Below, one piece after another: positions 18,630 through 29,696 of a stretch of DNA of 64,000 nucleotides. Under the pieces are notes generated by a model that searched no databases, was not told where the DNA came from, and saw only the letters and a program-made list of their open reading frames with translations. A program made the translations under genes and the position numbers. This DNA is from Saccharomyces uvarum. Its lineage: Eukaryota; Ascomycota; Saccharomycetes; Saccharomycetales; Saccharomycetaceae. Each line of letters begins with the position of its first letter. Position 1 is the stretch's first letter. The stretch covers positions 372,001 to 436,000 of the forward strand of contig OX365943.1 of the NCBI GenBank assembly GCA_947243795.1, read 5' to 3'.

Positions 18630-21600
18630 ATGACACCTGAAGCCAAGAAAAGAAAGAACCAAAAGAAGAAAATAAAGCAAAGACAAAAGAAGGCTGCCGA
18701 AAAAGCTGTCCACGATAAAGAATTACACGAAACGCCAGAAAGTACCGTTAGCATCGACTTTGACAATGATTCAGTGAATCGAACAGGATCTGACATGACC
18801 CCAGAATCCGATGTTCTTCCAGTCTCATCGTCTACCAATATTTCTACCGTTAATGATACACAGCCAGAAGTATCTGACGTTCAAGAGTTGCATGATGAAC
18901 TGCGCGACGAATCTAGTCAACATGATATAACTGCGGACACAAGCGACCTAGCTAACAGTTCAATGATTGAAAGTAACTCCTCTCTTATCCAAACAGAACC
19001 AAACGTGTCTCGAGAGGACACAAAAAGCTCCTACGGTTTTCCTTTGAGCGAACCCTCATTTGATGAAGTTGCTGTTGAGTCTAACGACACTAACGAGCAT
19101 GCCCAGAAGGCAGGTATATCCAGCGAGAGAGAGGTGCTTTCCCCCGAAAAGGATTATAAACATTATGACAGTGTAATTATTACATCAAATGATAGCACTT
19201 CTTCACATCCTAATCATTTTCTCTCTTCCAATGGCAGTCTCCTATCTTCAGAAATTCCGCCTGGCAATACGCCAACGCCAGATATCTCTCTCAGTACAAC
19301 AGATAGTAGAAAACTTGAAGGCCGTTACGATGATAAAGATACAAGTTTACAATCAAGTCATGAACTTTCTGAAGACCTTTTCGAAGAAGAAGATGCCTCA
19401 TTAAAACAACAGGCGCATATGCCACCTGAAGAAAAAAAGCAGGACACGACAAACGAAAAGGTTACAAGTCATTTGTTTGGGTCTGATAGAGCATCATTTG
19501 AAAATGTAATTAAGAGTTCTGGGGATGATGCTTCTGAGCTTTTTCAAGATAACGAAAATAATGAAAAACTTCCATGGGAGCAAGAGCTTTCCCAATCAAA
19601 TGGTGTTGAAAAATTGCCCTTCAATCAGACCATGAATGAATCTCAAGAGGTGGCGGAAATTTCAGAAGGACATAATGAAGTATTCTCATGGGATGAAGAG
19701 TCAAAAGAGTCTAACGGCTTCATGGGCGACACCCAAAAAGATCATCATTTTGAAGAAAGCCCCGAAAAAAGCTCTGAAGTATTCAGTACACAAGGCATCA
19801 ACGTCCAAAACAGCTACTTCGAGGATAAACTTGAGATTGAGAATGAAAAGTCCGCAGATAAAGGAAACTCCGAGCTTCCATCTGCTAGTGAAGATAATAT
19901 TGAATCAGATAATAATAATCGAGACGGAACTGGAAGCTTGTTTGCACAGAGTACCGAAGAGCCAGGAGAAGTATTACCGTGGGAAGCAGATGATAAAAAC
20001 ACAGAAGTGACAAGTGAATCTCAAGGAAATCATGAAGACCTATTTGCCTCAACTGATCATTACGATAAACTTCCTTGGGAAGCTTCAGAGAACCAAATAT
20101 CATCCGGAAATACAGAAAATAGCATCCAAGCTAGTACTGAGGGAATCCCTGAGAAAAAGTTCTCGTTTTTAGAAGAAGACGATGATCTCTTGGACGATGA
20201 CGATAGTTTCTTGGGCTCTTCTGAAGAGGATAATTCAGTTATTGATAACAACAATATAGCTGACTTAGGAGTAGAAGCAGTCGAAGAAAGGAGAGCCTCA
20301 AAGTATGAACCTTCTAACGAACAACAAACTAAGATACTCCAAAAGCAAGCCCATTTCAGCAATACTGCTGGCATTGTCACACCTCAACAATTTCATGGTT
20401 TGGCAAAGAGTGCTTTAAATGGCTCCAGTCGACAAACGAGCGTATCATCTGTAGTTACCCCTAGTCCTCCAGTTGTGAAAGTTAACCGTTCCATCAACAA
20501 AATCAATGAAGAGAAAAAGAAATCGGATGCTTATGACTTCCCATTAGAAATTATTCCTGAAAGTTCTAAAAAAGGTCATGCAAAACCAGTTGGTGTACCA
20601 ACACAAAGGTTCGGTTCAGGGCAATCTTTTAGCTCCTTGGAAAAGCCAATTCCACAGAGCAGAAAAAGTTCTTCGACAATTAATTTTGGCGACCCAAAGA
20701 GGCCACCCGTTATCCCATTAGGAAACCAGGTGCCTCGCTCTTCCAGAACCAACTCTGGCGTCTCACAGTCACCTCTCAATTATGCTTTCCCAAATCCTTA
20801 CAATCTTCAGCAGCAACAACAGCCTTCTAATCAACCTAGAATTCCCTTACCCAGTGTGAGCCTACCCGTTCCAATCTTACAGGTAGAAACTACTGCTTCT
20901 GTTCCACCGATTCGAGCAAGAGGAATTAGCAACGCCTCTATAGGGAGTGCAACATCTTTTGGTGCCAGACGTTCAACTCAGTATGGTGTCAGTACCGGAT
21001 TATCTCCAGTTTCACCATATGGCCAAGCGGCAATAAGCTTACCGACTGCGAACAAGTATGCACCTACTTCGCCCACAACGCAACAAGGTCAATATCCATC
21101 CATTGCACAGAGCCTTGGCGCTCCAGTGGTAAATAACCCTAATTTTGTAAAAACTCATAGAGGTCATACAAGTTCTATTAGTTCGTATACTCCAAACCAG
21201 AATGAATATGCGTCTAGGTACGCACCTAATAACCAGCAATCTTATCAAACACCCCACACTTCACAACCTGTTGCTCCTGGTGCCGTAAATCTAAATTATC
21301 AAAATCAATCTAGAAATTCCTATGTTGCCCCCATGGCCCCTAACGTTCAACCTGTTGCCAGTATAAACGCTCCTATGAACATTCAACCACCCATGGGAGT
21401 TTTACCATCCGCCATCATTCAAGCTCCTATGAACCCGCAACCCCGCCAGATCGTTGGGAGCCCTGCGAACTTGCCACTACCTACAAACATACCGCCAATA
21501 GGGATTACACGTCAAGCTATGAATAATGTTCCATTAGTTCAGAAAGCAAAAGATGTTATGGAGATTGACAATGAGGCTATATTACATCGCCAATTTCCCG

Positions 21601-24600
21601 TTTTTCACTGGAGTCCTGCAAATAAGGTTGTGTATGCGGTTCCATCTGCTCCAGATCAATCTCAATATATGATTTCGTCAAGTTTTGTACAGGAAATCAA
21701 AGTGATACCGATTGATCAAATAGTTAAACCGAGTGACATGCTCAAGAGTTTCCCGGGCCCTTTGAACAGTGCCAAGTTGAAAAGGAAGGATTTAACAAAA
21801 TGGATAGAAATTACAGCGAAGGCCATTTCTGAGAATAATCCATCAGCTGATATGACGATATGGCAGTTATTGGAAATGAAGCTTTCTGATACGATAAGCT
21901 GGAAAAATATTTCAAATCTTCTATACAATTCTGACGAGCTTTCGGTGTATTTATCTCAACCCTTTCCGAACTCTGAGGTGGTTCCAAATGCTTACAGGCT
22001 AGATGTAAGCTGTCAAATGAGAGTCCTGGCGTTCTTACAAACAGGAAGTCACGACGAGGCTCTTCGTTTAGCATTGAGCAAGAGAGACTATTCTATTGCG
22101 CTATTGATTGGAAGCTTGATGGGCAAGGATAAATGGTCTGAAGTTATCCAAAAGTATTTATATGAGGAGTATACTGCAGGTCCAAATGATCAAAAGGTAA
22201 TGGCAAATTTTCTGTTTCTTATTTTTCAAGTATTTGTTGGTAATTCTAAAATGGCCGTGGAGAATTTTTATGCTAACAAAGAAGCTAGCCAATGGGCATT
22301 GGGTAACTGGAAGAGCATTGTTGCCGCTGTACTGATTAATATACCAGAGAATGCTGAAGAAGCGGTATCTATACCACCTGTCGTTCTTGAATTTTTGATA
22401 GAATTTGGTATCTTTCTTACCAAAAAGGGAATGATTTTGGCAGCCCACACATTGTTTATTATCGGTAATGTACCACTTTCAGAGCAACCAGTAATGACAG
22501 ACTCAGACGTCATATTCCATAGTATTGGAAACCCAAGTACCGTTGAAAGTGTCCTATGGTCTGAAATTTATGAGTATATATTCTCATGCGACTCTAAAGT
22601 CAAAGGATTCCCATCGATTTTGCCACAGAAAGTATACCACGCGTCTCTTTTACAAGAGCAAGGCTTGACGAATCTCGCTACTAAATATACCGATTACTTG
22701 GGCTCCTCAATGAGAAAATTACCCAAAAAAGATGCTTTGACAATAAACTTGGCTCATGATTTAAATGAGGTAGTCACCAGGCTCTCTGAGTCGAATACAG
22801 GGTGGCTAGCAAAACCAAAATTAAGCAGTGTCTGGGGACAGTTAGATAAGTCCTTTAATAAATATATTGGAGGGGACGACATTGATGCGCTGAGTAAAAA
22901 AAGTGATAAGAAGAAGGTATTTGACGGATTTACCCCTGGATCCTCAGCTAATTCATCAACGGTAGACCTTACCCAAACATTTACCCCTTTCCAAACTCAA
23001 GTTAATTCTCAGAGTTATGTGGATTCGCCGGCTCTTTTGCATAGTGCTTATAATGGACCAAATCACAGTGTTCTGCATTCAAAGCCTGCCCATGGGTCAA
23101 AAGGCTTGCCTGAGCCGAACCTACCTTATGTACACAGGATTGGCGATAGTTTACAAGGATCTCCTCAACGTATTCAAAGTACACAATATGCTTCTATAGA
23201 CCCTCAAATGACTTCTTTAAGAAGAGTAAGAACTGATCAACACGTAACCGAGAAGGTTTTTGAAGGTCAGCCAATTTCGGGACAAAAGTTAACATCTTAT
23301 GCTCCTCAACATGGGCATAATCATAGCATTCCGATGGAAAAATCGAACTCAAATGCTACTTCTATGTTTTCAGACTTTGCGCCTCCGCCTAAATTCGGAA
23401 GAGTATCTTCTAATTACATGTCTAGTCCGGACTTAGTAAGAAGGGAGTCCATTATATCCACAGGATCCGATTTTCTTCCACCTCCTAAAATTGGAGCACC
23501 TGTTAGAAATAATTCCTCACAAGGGTCACTTATGTATTCACCAAGTGTAGAGGCTTTGCCCATGGAACCTCTCATTCCTTCGGATCATGAGAAACCATAC
23601 AACAATCCTAGTAGCAAACAACCCGATGAAAGCACACTTGAACGAGAATATCAGACATCAGAAAATAATAGCAACACTGACCAAAATACACTAAAAGATT
23701 TCGCAGGAGTAGCTGGCGAAACCAGGGGCACTGAACTATCAGATTTAGAAGATGAAAAGGTTTCTTCCACTATGGAGGCTGTCAATCAGCAAACTTCTCG
23801 AACAAATCCTGTTCAACTTCAACCTGCAGGCGAAGAAGCAGTTAGCGAGTCTCTTTCACATGCTGGACCGGTAGCTGAAATTTCCAATGATGACGTTTTA
23901 GGTTTTGAGGGCCCAAATTTCGACAATGCTATACCTTCAAATGACAATGAGAAGAGTGGTACGGGACTACTAGAACATGTAACAGGACCAGTGTCATCTA
24001 CATACCTACCCTCGGCGATAATCGTATCAGGACAAAATAACCTTGATAGCAACCCACCTATTCAGGAACAAATTGTTTCTGAGAGTGTTACCATTACGAC
24101 ACCCAAACCTATGGAACAACATGTATCGCCTCCAAAGCTAATAAGCGCTAAAGCTACAAAAATGCGTTCCTCTCCATATATGCCTCAAGATCTTGGCGCT
24201 GATGTAAACACTGAAGTACCAACTATTCCTGAAGCGTCACCAGCTATGTCTGTAAGAGCTCCTCAGGTAAGAACGCCTGCAGCATCGCCGTATTATCCTT
24301 CAGCCGACAGAGCAAATGAAAATGCTTTGTATGGAATATCTGAAACGGTGTCTCAATCACAAATCAGCAACGATGTTGCTACAGAAAATAGATTTAGTCC
24401 AATCAAGAAAGCCGAAGTTGTTGAGAGAGAGGCTTTTGAACCTACTATTAGGAAGGCTTCAGCCAATCAGTATAAGGCTTTCAAACCGTTAGAGTCGGAG
24501 ATAAGGAAGTATAATGATGTTATTGAGGAAGAGTCCGATGATGATAATATCTCTGGTGACGATGGAAAGAATAGAAAGGAAAAGAAGAAGAAGAATGATA

Positions 24601-25175
24601 ATGCAAAGAAGGAATCAAACTCTAGGAACGATAATATTGATGACAAATCCAATAGTTGGTTTGGTTGGTTGAAGAAAGAAACTGGTGACAAGAAGGTTTA
24701 TAAAGCCAAGTTAGGCCATAAGAATACACTATACTACGACGAGAAATTGAAACGGTGGGTAAATAAGGATGCGACAGAGGAAGACAAACAAAAAATTGTC
24801 GAAACTTCAACACCGCCACCTCCGCCAATCGTTAAACGTAAAGACGCTGGGCCAAAAACAAAGCCACGTTCGGGCCCTATCAATAACGCTGCACCTCCAA
24901 TAAATGCTACCTCAGTAATCCCAAACAATCCAATTACTGGAGAACCTTTGTCAATTAAATCGCCTCCTCCTCTTTCTTCTGGGGGGGCCGATATAGATAA
25001 TTCTCCACCACCATCCTCTCCCATATCTAATACTTCTGGCGTAAACCTGACTGGTAGAAAGGCCAACGGTCTAGATGATTTATTAAGTTTGACAGGAGGA
25101 CCTAAACCAGCGAGTACAAGAAGAAAGAAGAAATCAACAAGAGGTTATGTTAATGTGATGAATAACATACAATGA
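18630..25175 (+). CDS. SEC16: COPII coat assembly scaffold Sec16
   Basis: Large peripheral ER protein that organises ER exit sites and assembles the COPII coat through Sec23/24, Sec31 and Sar1. It has 2,181 residues (S. cerevisiae about 2,195). The N-terminal 970 residues are disordered, acidic and Ser-rich, with repeated Lys/Val-Leu-Pro-Trp-Glu motifs (see findings) and a Pro/Gln-rich part (about 700-980). The conserved helical central domain (about 980-1,420, with WQLLEMKL and ALRLALSKRDY) binds Sec13. A second disordered part follows, and the C-terminal Sec23-binding region (about 1,990-2,181) contains NSWFGWLKKETGDKKVYKAKLG and then polyproline. The disordered parts differ greatly from S. 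cerevisiae while the central and C-terminal domains are close. Confidence 0.97.
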   Translation: MTPEAKKRKNQKKKIKQRQKKAAEKAVHDKELHETPESTVSIDFDNDSVNRTGSDMTPESDVLPVSSSTNISTVNDTQPEVSDVQELHDELRDESSQHDITADTSDLANSSMIESNSSLIQTEPNVSREDTKSSYGFPLSEPSFDEVAVESNDTNEHAQKAGISSEREVLSPEKDYKHYDSVIITSNDSTSSHPNHFLSSNGSLLSSEIPPGNTPTPDISLSTTDSRKLEGRYDDKDTSLQSSHELSEDLFEEEDASLKQQAHMPPEEKKQDTTNEKVTSHLFGSDRASFENVIKSSGDDASELFQDNENNEKLPWEQELSQSNGVEKLPFNQTMNESQEVAEISEGHNEVFSWDEESKESNGFMGDTQKDHHFEESPEKSSEVFSTQGINVQNSYFEDKLEIENEKSADKGNSELPSASEDNIESDNNNRDGTGSLFAQSTEEPGEVLPWEADDKNTEVTSESQGNHEDLFASTDHYDKLPWEASENQISSGNTENSIQASTEGIPEKKFSFLEEDDDLLDDDDSFLGSSEEDNSVIDNNNIADLGVEAVEERRASKYEPSNEQQTKILQKQAHFSNTAGIVTPQQFHGLAKSALNGSSRQTSVSSVVTPSPPVVKVNRSINKINEEKKKSDAYDFPLEIIPESSKKGHAKPVGVPTQRFGSGQSFSSLEKPIPQSRKSSSTINFGDPKRPPVIPLGNQVPRSSRTNSGVSQSPLNYAFPNPYNLQQQQQPSNQPRIPLPSVSLPVPILQVETTASVPPIRARGISNASIGSATSFGARRSTQYGVSTGLSPVSPYGQAAISLPTANKYAPTSPTTQQGQYPSIAQSLGAPVVNNPNFVKTHRGHTSSISSYTPNQNEYASRYAPNNQQSYQTPHTSQPVAPGAVNLNYQNQSRNSYVAPMAPNVQPVASINAPMNIQPPMGVLPSAIIQAPMNPQPRQIVGSPANLPLPTNIPPIGITRQAMNNVPLVQKAKDVMEIDNEAILHRQFPVFHWSPANKVVYAVPSAPDQSQYMISSSFVQEIKVIPIDQIVKPSDMLKSFPGPLNSAKLKRKDLTKWIEITAKAISENNPSADMTIWQLLEMKLSDTISWKNISNLLYNSDELSVYLSQPFPNSEVVPNAYRLDVSCQMRVLAFLQTGSHDEALRLALSKRDYSIALLIGSLMGKDKWSEVIQKYLYEEYTAGPNDQKVMANFLFLIFQVFVGNSKMAVENFYANKEASQWALGNWKSIVAAVLINIPENAEEAVSIPPVVLEFLIEFGIFLTKKGMILAAHTLFIIGNVPLSEQPVMTDSDVIFHSIGNPSTVESVLWSEIYEYIFSCDSKVKGFPSILPQKVYHASLLQEQGLTNLATKYTDYLGSSMRKLPKKDALTINLAHDLNEVVTRLSESNTGWLAKPKLSSVWGQLDKSFNKYIGGDDIDALSKKSDKKKVFDGFTPGSSANSSTVDLTQTFTPFQTQVNSQSYVDSPALLHSAYNGPNHSVLHSKPAHGSKGLPEPNLPYVHRIGDSLQGSPQRIQSTQYASIDPQMTSLRRVRTDQHVTEKVFEGQPISGQKLTSYAPQHGHNHSIPMEKSNSNATSMFSDFAPPPKFGRVSSNYMSSPDLVRRESIISTGSDFLPPPKIGAPVRNNSSQGSLMYSPSVEALPMEPLIPSDHEKPYNNPSSKQPDESTLEREYQTSENNSNTDQNTLKDFAGVAGETRGTELSDLEDEKVSSTMEAVNQQTSRTNPVQLQPAGEEAVSESLSHAGPVAEISNDDVLGFEGPNFDNAIPSNDNEKSGTGLLEHVTGPVSSTYLPSAIIVSGQNNLDSNPPIQEQIVSESVTITTPKPMEQHVSPPKLISAKATKMRSSPYMPQDLGADVNTEVPTIPEASPAMSVRAPQVRTPAASPYYPSADRANENALYGISETVSQSQISNDVATENRFSPIKKAEVVEREAFEPTIRKASANQYKAFKPLESEIRKYNDVIEEESDDDNISGDDGKNRKEKKKKNDNAKKESNSRNDNIDDKSNSWFGWLKKETGDKKVYKAKLGHKNTLYYDEKLKRWVNKDATEEDKQKIVETSTPPPPPIVKRKDAGPKTKPRSGPINNAAPPINATSVIPNNPITGEPLSIKSPPPLSSGGADIDNSPPPSSPISNTSGVNLTGRKANGLDDLLSLTGGPKPASTRRKKKSTRGYVNVMNNIQ

Positions 25176-25593
25176 TTTTGACTAATATAATAATTTTCTC
25201 ATGATATCTTTTGCATTTTTCTCTCTTTCCTTGATGTATATTATATATCCTCTATAAACCACATTAAAAAAATTATATTTATACAGTAATAACCAAAAAT
25301 CATAACGAACCTAATATCACCATTGGGATTAATGGTTTTTAGTCATTGGTAACTTGAGCGTTTAGCATTCAACCAGTGTAGGATATTTCATGTAAACCAG
25401 ACAAAGGCCATTGATTTTTTTTTGTGACGCCTCTTTTTTCTGTCATGACCTGGAACAGGAACCCGGGTTAGGACGGACAACGAATTGAAATTCGATTTGA
25501 ACACCAATTACAGGAAGTGCTAAAGGGGTTATTGAGAAAGAGCTTCTTAATTTCATTATTGAAGTGACGCTGCCCGCAGGTTGAACGAAATTC
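25176..25593 (+). promoter_or_regulatory. SEC16 3' region and BRO1 promoter
   Basis: A 418-base gap between tandem genes. The first part is AT-rich with TATATATCC-type polyadenylation elements; a small palindrome CCCGGG sits at about 25462. No gene or specific site is supported. Confidence 0.4.
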
Positions 25594-28128
25594 ATGAAAC
25601 CTTACTTAGTTGAATTAAAGCTAAAAGACACTGAGAAGTTGGACTGGAAAAGTGGTATATCCTCATATCTCAAGAAATCGTACGGCTCTTCACAATGGAA
25701 AACATTCTATGATGAGAAGGCTACATCCGATCTCGACCACTTGAGAAATAACGCGAACGGAGAGCTAGCACCCGATTCATTATCAGAACAAAACTTAAAA
25801 TACTACTCTTTTTTGGAACAGCTTTACCTTCGTCTGGGTAGTAAAGGATCCAGGTTGAAAATCAACTTTACTTGGTATGACGCAGAATACTCGTCGGCAC
25901 AAAAGGGGCTGAAATACTCACAACATACCTTAGCATTCGAGAAATCTTGCACTTTGTTCAACATTGGCGTAATATTTACTCAAATAGCTAGGGAAAAAAT
26001 CAATGATGATTATAAGATTTCGATTGCAAACTTGACGAAGGCTTTTTCCTGTTTTGAGTTCCTATCAGAAAATTTCCTGAACTCACCATCCGTTGATCTT
26101 CAGTCTGAAAACACTAGGTTTTTGGCTAATCTTTGTCATGCAGAAGCTCAAGAACTATTCCTTTTGAAACTATTGAATGGTCAACTATCATCCAAGCAAT
26201 ATACATTGACCAGCAAACTTGCTAGGACTACCTGTAACCTGTATCAAAAATGTCACGATTTTATGAAGGACACGGGAAGTGAATTGGTCACATATGGTGA
26301 ACCCAAATGGAAAACCATCATTACTTGTAAACTACACTTCTACAAATCGCTGAGCGCATATTACCATGGTTTGCACTTAGAAGAGGAAAACGCTATTGGT
26401 GAAGCAATTGCCTTCCTCAACATCTCTGTGCAAGAACTGATTTCATCTCTTCCTTTCAAAACATGGCTATTGGATTTCATTGACTTCGATGGATTTAAAG
26501 AAACTTTAGAAAAGAAGCTAAAGGAATTGATTAAAGATAACGATTATATTTATCATGAAAGTGTTCCGCCAGTCGTACAAATTGATTCCATAAAATCACT
26601 CGATGCGATCAAACCTCTACCATGGGAGAAAGTATTAGAGCCATACATGGAAGAAGTTGCATATAAGTGTGATGCGTTATACAAAGGTATTATTCCCTTG
26701 GATGTTTATGAAAAGGAAAGTATTTACTCCGAAGAAAAGGCGACACTACTAAGAAAGGAGGTTGAAGAAACCGAGACAGCAAATTTGGAATACTCTTCCT
26801 TTATTGAATTTACCAACTTGCCTAGGCTCTTGAGCGATTTGCAGAAACAATTCAGCACTGGAAACATTATGTCGAATGCGGATACTCAAGTACAACTAAT
26901 GAGGGACCAAATTCGGGCATGGTGCAAATTTATTCAAACAAACGAATATAGGAATATAGAAGAGCAAATGAACAAGATTGTCTTGAAGAGAAAACAAATT
27001 TTAGATATTCTACCGGATTTACCTAATGACCAGAAGGAAAATGTTACAAAATTGAAATCTTCTCTAATAGCGGCTTCAAATTCAGATGAAAAACTATTTG
27101 CCTGCGTAAAGCCTCATATTGCAGAAATAAATTTATTGAATGATAATGACAAGATATGGAGAAAATTTGAAGAATTCAATCACAGTATTCCTGCACAACC
27201 TAGCCTGTTAGATATTGATGATACCAAAAATGATAAGATCTTGGACTTATTGAAACAGGTAAAGGGCCAGGCAGAAGACTTAAGGACATTAAAGGATGAA
27301 CGTTCCAGAAATTTGTCTGAACTTAGGGACGAAATTAACAACGATGATATAACAAAACTATTAATCCTTAACAAGGGAAAATCCGATGTTGAGCTCAAAA
27401 AAGTATTTGAAACGGAACTGGAGAAGTTTGAGCCTTTGAGTACCAGAATAGAAGCAACAATTTACAAACAGTCTTGTATAATCGATGAAATCAAGGCTAA
27501 ACTAGACGAAATATTCCATATCTCAAACTTTAAGGACAAGTCCTTTAAAGAAGAAGAACTTTCAAACGATCGTAAGCGTTTCTTTGACAGCTTACAAGAC
27601 GCAGTTAAGGCCTTTAGTGTTTTTGCGTCTGATTTGCCAAAAGGAGTGGAATTTTATAATTCGTTACTCAATATGAGTAGAGATTTGGTTGAAAGAGTAA
27701 GAACAGCTAAACAGCATGAAACCCTTACAACAAATTCCCCTGCTCCTCCTCTCCCTCCTCTTGACTTGAAGGCATCTATTGTAGGAGAACATCCATTATT
27801 GCCCCAAAATAGTGCAGCTTCTCGACCTCAACCACAACAAGGCTTCAATTTAGAAGCTCGTTTTCAAAATCTCAAAATAAGTTCCAGTAATGATGTACTC
27901 CAAGGACCTAATATCCCGCCGAGAACCTATGAAGCCTCACCGTATGCTGCAATGCCTAACATGACAGGTCCACCAATACCACCAAAACAATCGCAAGAAG
28001 ATCTCTACGACGTAAGGAGACGTAGGGCGGTTGAAAATGAAGAGCGTGAGTTACAAGAGAATCCAACATCCTTCTACAACAGGCCATCCGTTTTCGACGA
28101 AAATATGTACTCTAAATACAGCAGCTAA
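25594..28128 (+). CDS. BRO1: ESCRT-associated protein Bro1 (Alix family)
   Basis: Class E vacuolar protein-sorting factor that binds Snf7 of ESCRT-III, recruits the deubiquitinase Doa4 and promotes multivesicular-body sorting. The product is 844 residues, the same as S. cerevisiae. The banana-shaped BRO1 domain fills residues 1 to about 385 (beginning MKPYLVELKLKDTEKLDWKS); the V domain follows (about 390-705, mostly coiled helices). A proline-rich tail has PAPPLPPLD near 715, PPIPPK near 795, and the C-terminal end typical of the Doa4-contacting region. It is convergent with SEN54, whose stop lies only 119 bases away. Confidence 0.97.
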   Translation: MKPYLVELKLKDTEKLDWKSGISSYLKKSYGSSQWKTFYDEKATSDLDHLRNNANGELAPDSLSEQNLKYYSFLEQLYLRLGSKGSRLKINFTWYDAEYSSAQKGLKYSQHTLAFEKSCTLFNIGVIFTQIAREKINDDYKISIANLTKAFSCFEFLSENFLNSPSVDLQSENTRFLANLCHAEAQELFLLKLLNGQLSSKQYTLTSKLARTTCNLYQKCHDFMKDTGSELVTYGEPKWKTIITCKLHFYKSLSAYYHGLHLEEENAIGEAIAFLNISVQELISSLPFKTWLLDFIDFDGFKETLEKKLKELIKDNDYIYHESVPPVVQIDSIKSLDAIKPLPWEKVLEPYMEEVAYKCDALYKGIIPLDVYEKESIYSEEKATLLRKEVEETETANLEYSSFIEFTNLPRLLSDLQKQFSTGNIMSNADTQVQLMRDQIRAWCKFIQTNEYRNIEEQMNKIVLKRKQILDILPDLPNDQKENVTKLKSSLIAASNSDEKLFACVKPHIAEINLLNDNDKIWRKFEEFNHSIPAQPSLLDIDDTKNDKILDLLKQVKGQAEDLRTLKDERSRNLSELRDEINNDDITKLLILNKGKSDVELKKVFETELEKFEPLSTRIEATIYKQSCIIDEIKAKLDEIFHISNFKDKSFKEEELSNDRKRFFDSLQDAVKAFSVFASDLPKGVEFYNSLLNMSRDLVERVRTAKQHETLTTNSPAPPLPPLDLKASIVGEHPLLPQNSAASRPQPQQGFNLEARFQNLKISSSNDVLQGPNIPPRTYEASPYAAMPNMTGPPIPPKQSQEDLYDVRRRRAVENEERELQENPTSFYNRPSVFDENMYSKYSS

Positions 28129-28247
28129 GCCTATACATAAATGTGTATGGCTTATCTCTAATTTCTGTTCTACGTGTTTTTTGAGTCCGATTGATATTTA
28201 TATATATATTGGATTTGTTAAAGGCCGCTTTTATAAAGATAAATAAT

Positions 28248-29696
28248 CTACGTTTTGTTTGGAGTTGCTTTTTTGATCGCCTTTCCACCTTTTAATTTTC
28301 GTTCTGGTTTACTTTGAGAGCTAGGTGTATACCATACATTTTCAGATCCAAAATCCGCTTCCGACATTTTGATAAAACTGATCAAACCGTTATCCATAAT
28401 CGCAAGAATAAAACTCCGGTACCCTGCCTTAAGTCTGCGATTTTGCTGTATATGAGGTGGGTATGTCCTTGAATTTTTTTTGGATTTGGGCTTAATTGTC
28501 TCTTTCTGAAAATCAGATTTTTTTGAGGATTTTAAAGACGAAGTATTCTTCTCATTGCGAGATCTTGAGGTCGTCTTGGTGTTATATTCGCTTCGTGAAA
28601 TCCCTTCGACATAAGAATTTGCATCCCAATCGAGATCATCCTTGGCCTCATTCAAAAATTCAAACTTATAGTCAAGAAGAGCAAATATAGACCGTAGCTC
28701 TTCATAAGTAGGGAAATGTTGAAATTTATCGTTCTTGTTATAAACGAGTATTTGGAAATCGGGTAGGCCAGGATTCTTCTTCTTAAAATTAGCACATGGT
28801 TTCCATACTTTGAAAGTCAATGGAACTTCTATCATCTTTCTTTCGTGTTGCCTGACGCTTGAGTACAACTCATCTCTAGTTTTTGGTACAGTTACGGAAC
28901 GGATAAGTCTATTTAGACCTTGATATAGTTGTGGCGACGTTGTATACTTCCTGAAAAAAAAATTCCATCTACAATAAAAGAACCCGCTGAAGAGCGATAT
29001 TTTCTGTATTTTAAACAGTGAAAAAAACCTCGAACTTATTATATGTAAATTGTTTTGTTGTTTCCATGGTGGGTAATAGGAAGCTGTGACGCTCATATCT
29101 TGACGGCACGGTTTTACTATAAAACCTAGTCTTTTTAGATGAGCGAACACGAAATATTGGTCCATCTCTTGCTGTGTTGAAAATAGCGAATATAAGTCCT
29201 CCATACTAAGCAATATTTCGATGTCATGATCTGAGCTTTCATGTTTAGAGCCACCCTCCACCTTATAGTAAGGAAGGATGGTACCTCTCTCTACCAAATA
29301 AACGAATTCGTGAAAATCAAGCCATAATTCACCTGAGCTATCAGCTCTTCCCATTGTTTGCATAAAGCTGCCTTTGGGTTTGGGTAGAATTGCTTGATGC
29401 TTGTGTGGTACATAATATCCTTTAACTTGAGATTTTACAGTGGTGCCTCTTATCGAGTCAGATATGGTATCAAACATTGCCTTCCTTGCCTTATATAAAA
29501 GCACTTCTTGTAGGTCAGTACCGTCTGGTTCGTAGTCCTTTTCGCCTCTTCTTGGGAGTGAAAGAGCAGCATTTTTATTGACGAGTGATGCAACTTGTGA
29601 CCAGTCTTGATGTACTTCTTCTACTTCTTCTTCTTCGTCGTCTAATTCTGGATTAGATATGCTCTGCTGGCCATTTTTCTTTTCACTCGGTTGCAT
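28248..29696 (-). CDS. SEN54: tRNA-splicing endonuclease subunit Sen54
   Basis: Structural subunit of the tRNA-splicing endonuclease (Sen2, Sen34, Sen15, Sen54), which in yeast sits on the mitochondrial outer surface. The ATG at 29696-29694 gives 482 residues (S. cerevisiae 467). A longer open frame upstream to 29792 has no ATG and is not used. The acidic N-terminus (DDEEEEVEEVHQDWSQ) leads to the conserved block KAMFDTISDSIRGTTVKSQVKGYYVP and the Sen54 N-terminal domain. The C-terminal part ends with SFILAIMDNGLISFIKMSEADFG, the nuclease-like fold segment that lacks catalytic residues. The last about 20 residues differ from and extend beyond the S. cerevisiae end. Several internal stretches (for example residues 195-220) are also quite divergent. 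Confidence 0.95.
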   Translation of the reverse strand: MQPSEKKNGQQSISNPELDDEEEEVEEVHQDWSQVASLVNKNAALSLPRRGEKDYEPDGTDLQEVLLYKARKAMFDTISDSIRGTTVKSQVKGYYVPHKHQAILPKPKGSFMQTMGRADSSGELWLDFHEFVYLVERGTILPYYKVEGGSKHESSDHDIEILLSMEDLYSLFSTQQEMDQYFVFAHLKRLGFIVKPCRQDMSVTASYYPPWKQQNNLHIISSRFFSLFKIQKISLFSGFFYCRWNFFFRKYTTSPQLYQGLNRLIRSVTVPKTRDELYSSVRQHERKMIEVPLTFKVWKPCANFKKKNPGLPDFQILVYNKNDKFQHFPTYEELRSIFALLDYKFEFLNEAKDDLDWDANSYVEGISRSEYNTKTTSRSRNEKNTSSLKSSKKSDFQKETIKPKSKKNSRTYPPHIQQNRRLKAGYRSFILAIMDNGLISFIKMSEADFGSENVWYTPSSQSKPERKLKGGKAIKKATPNKT

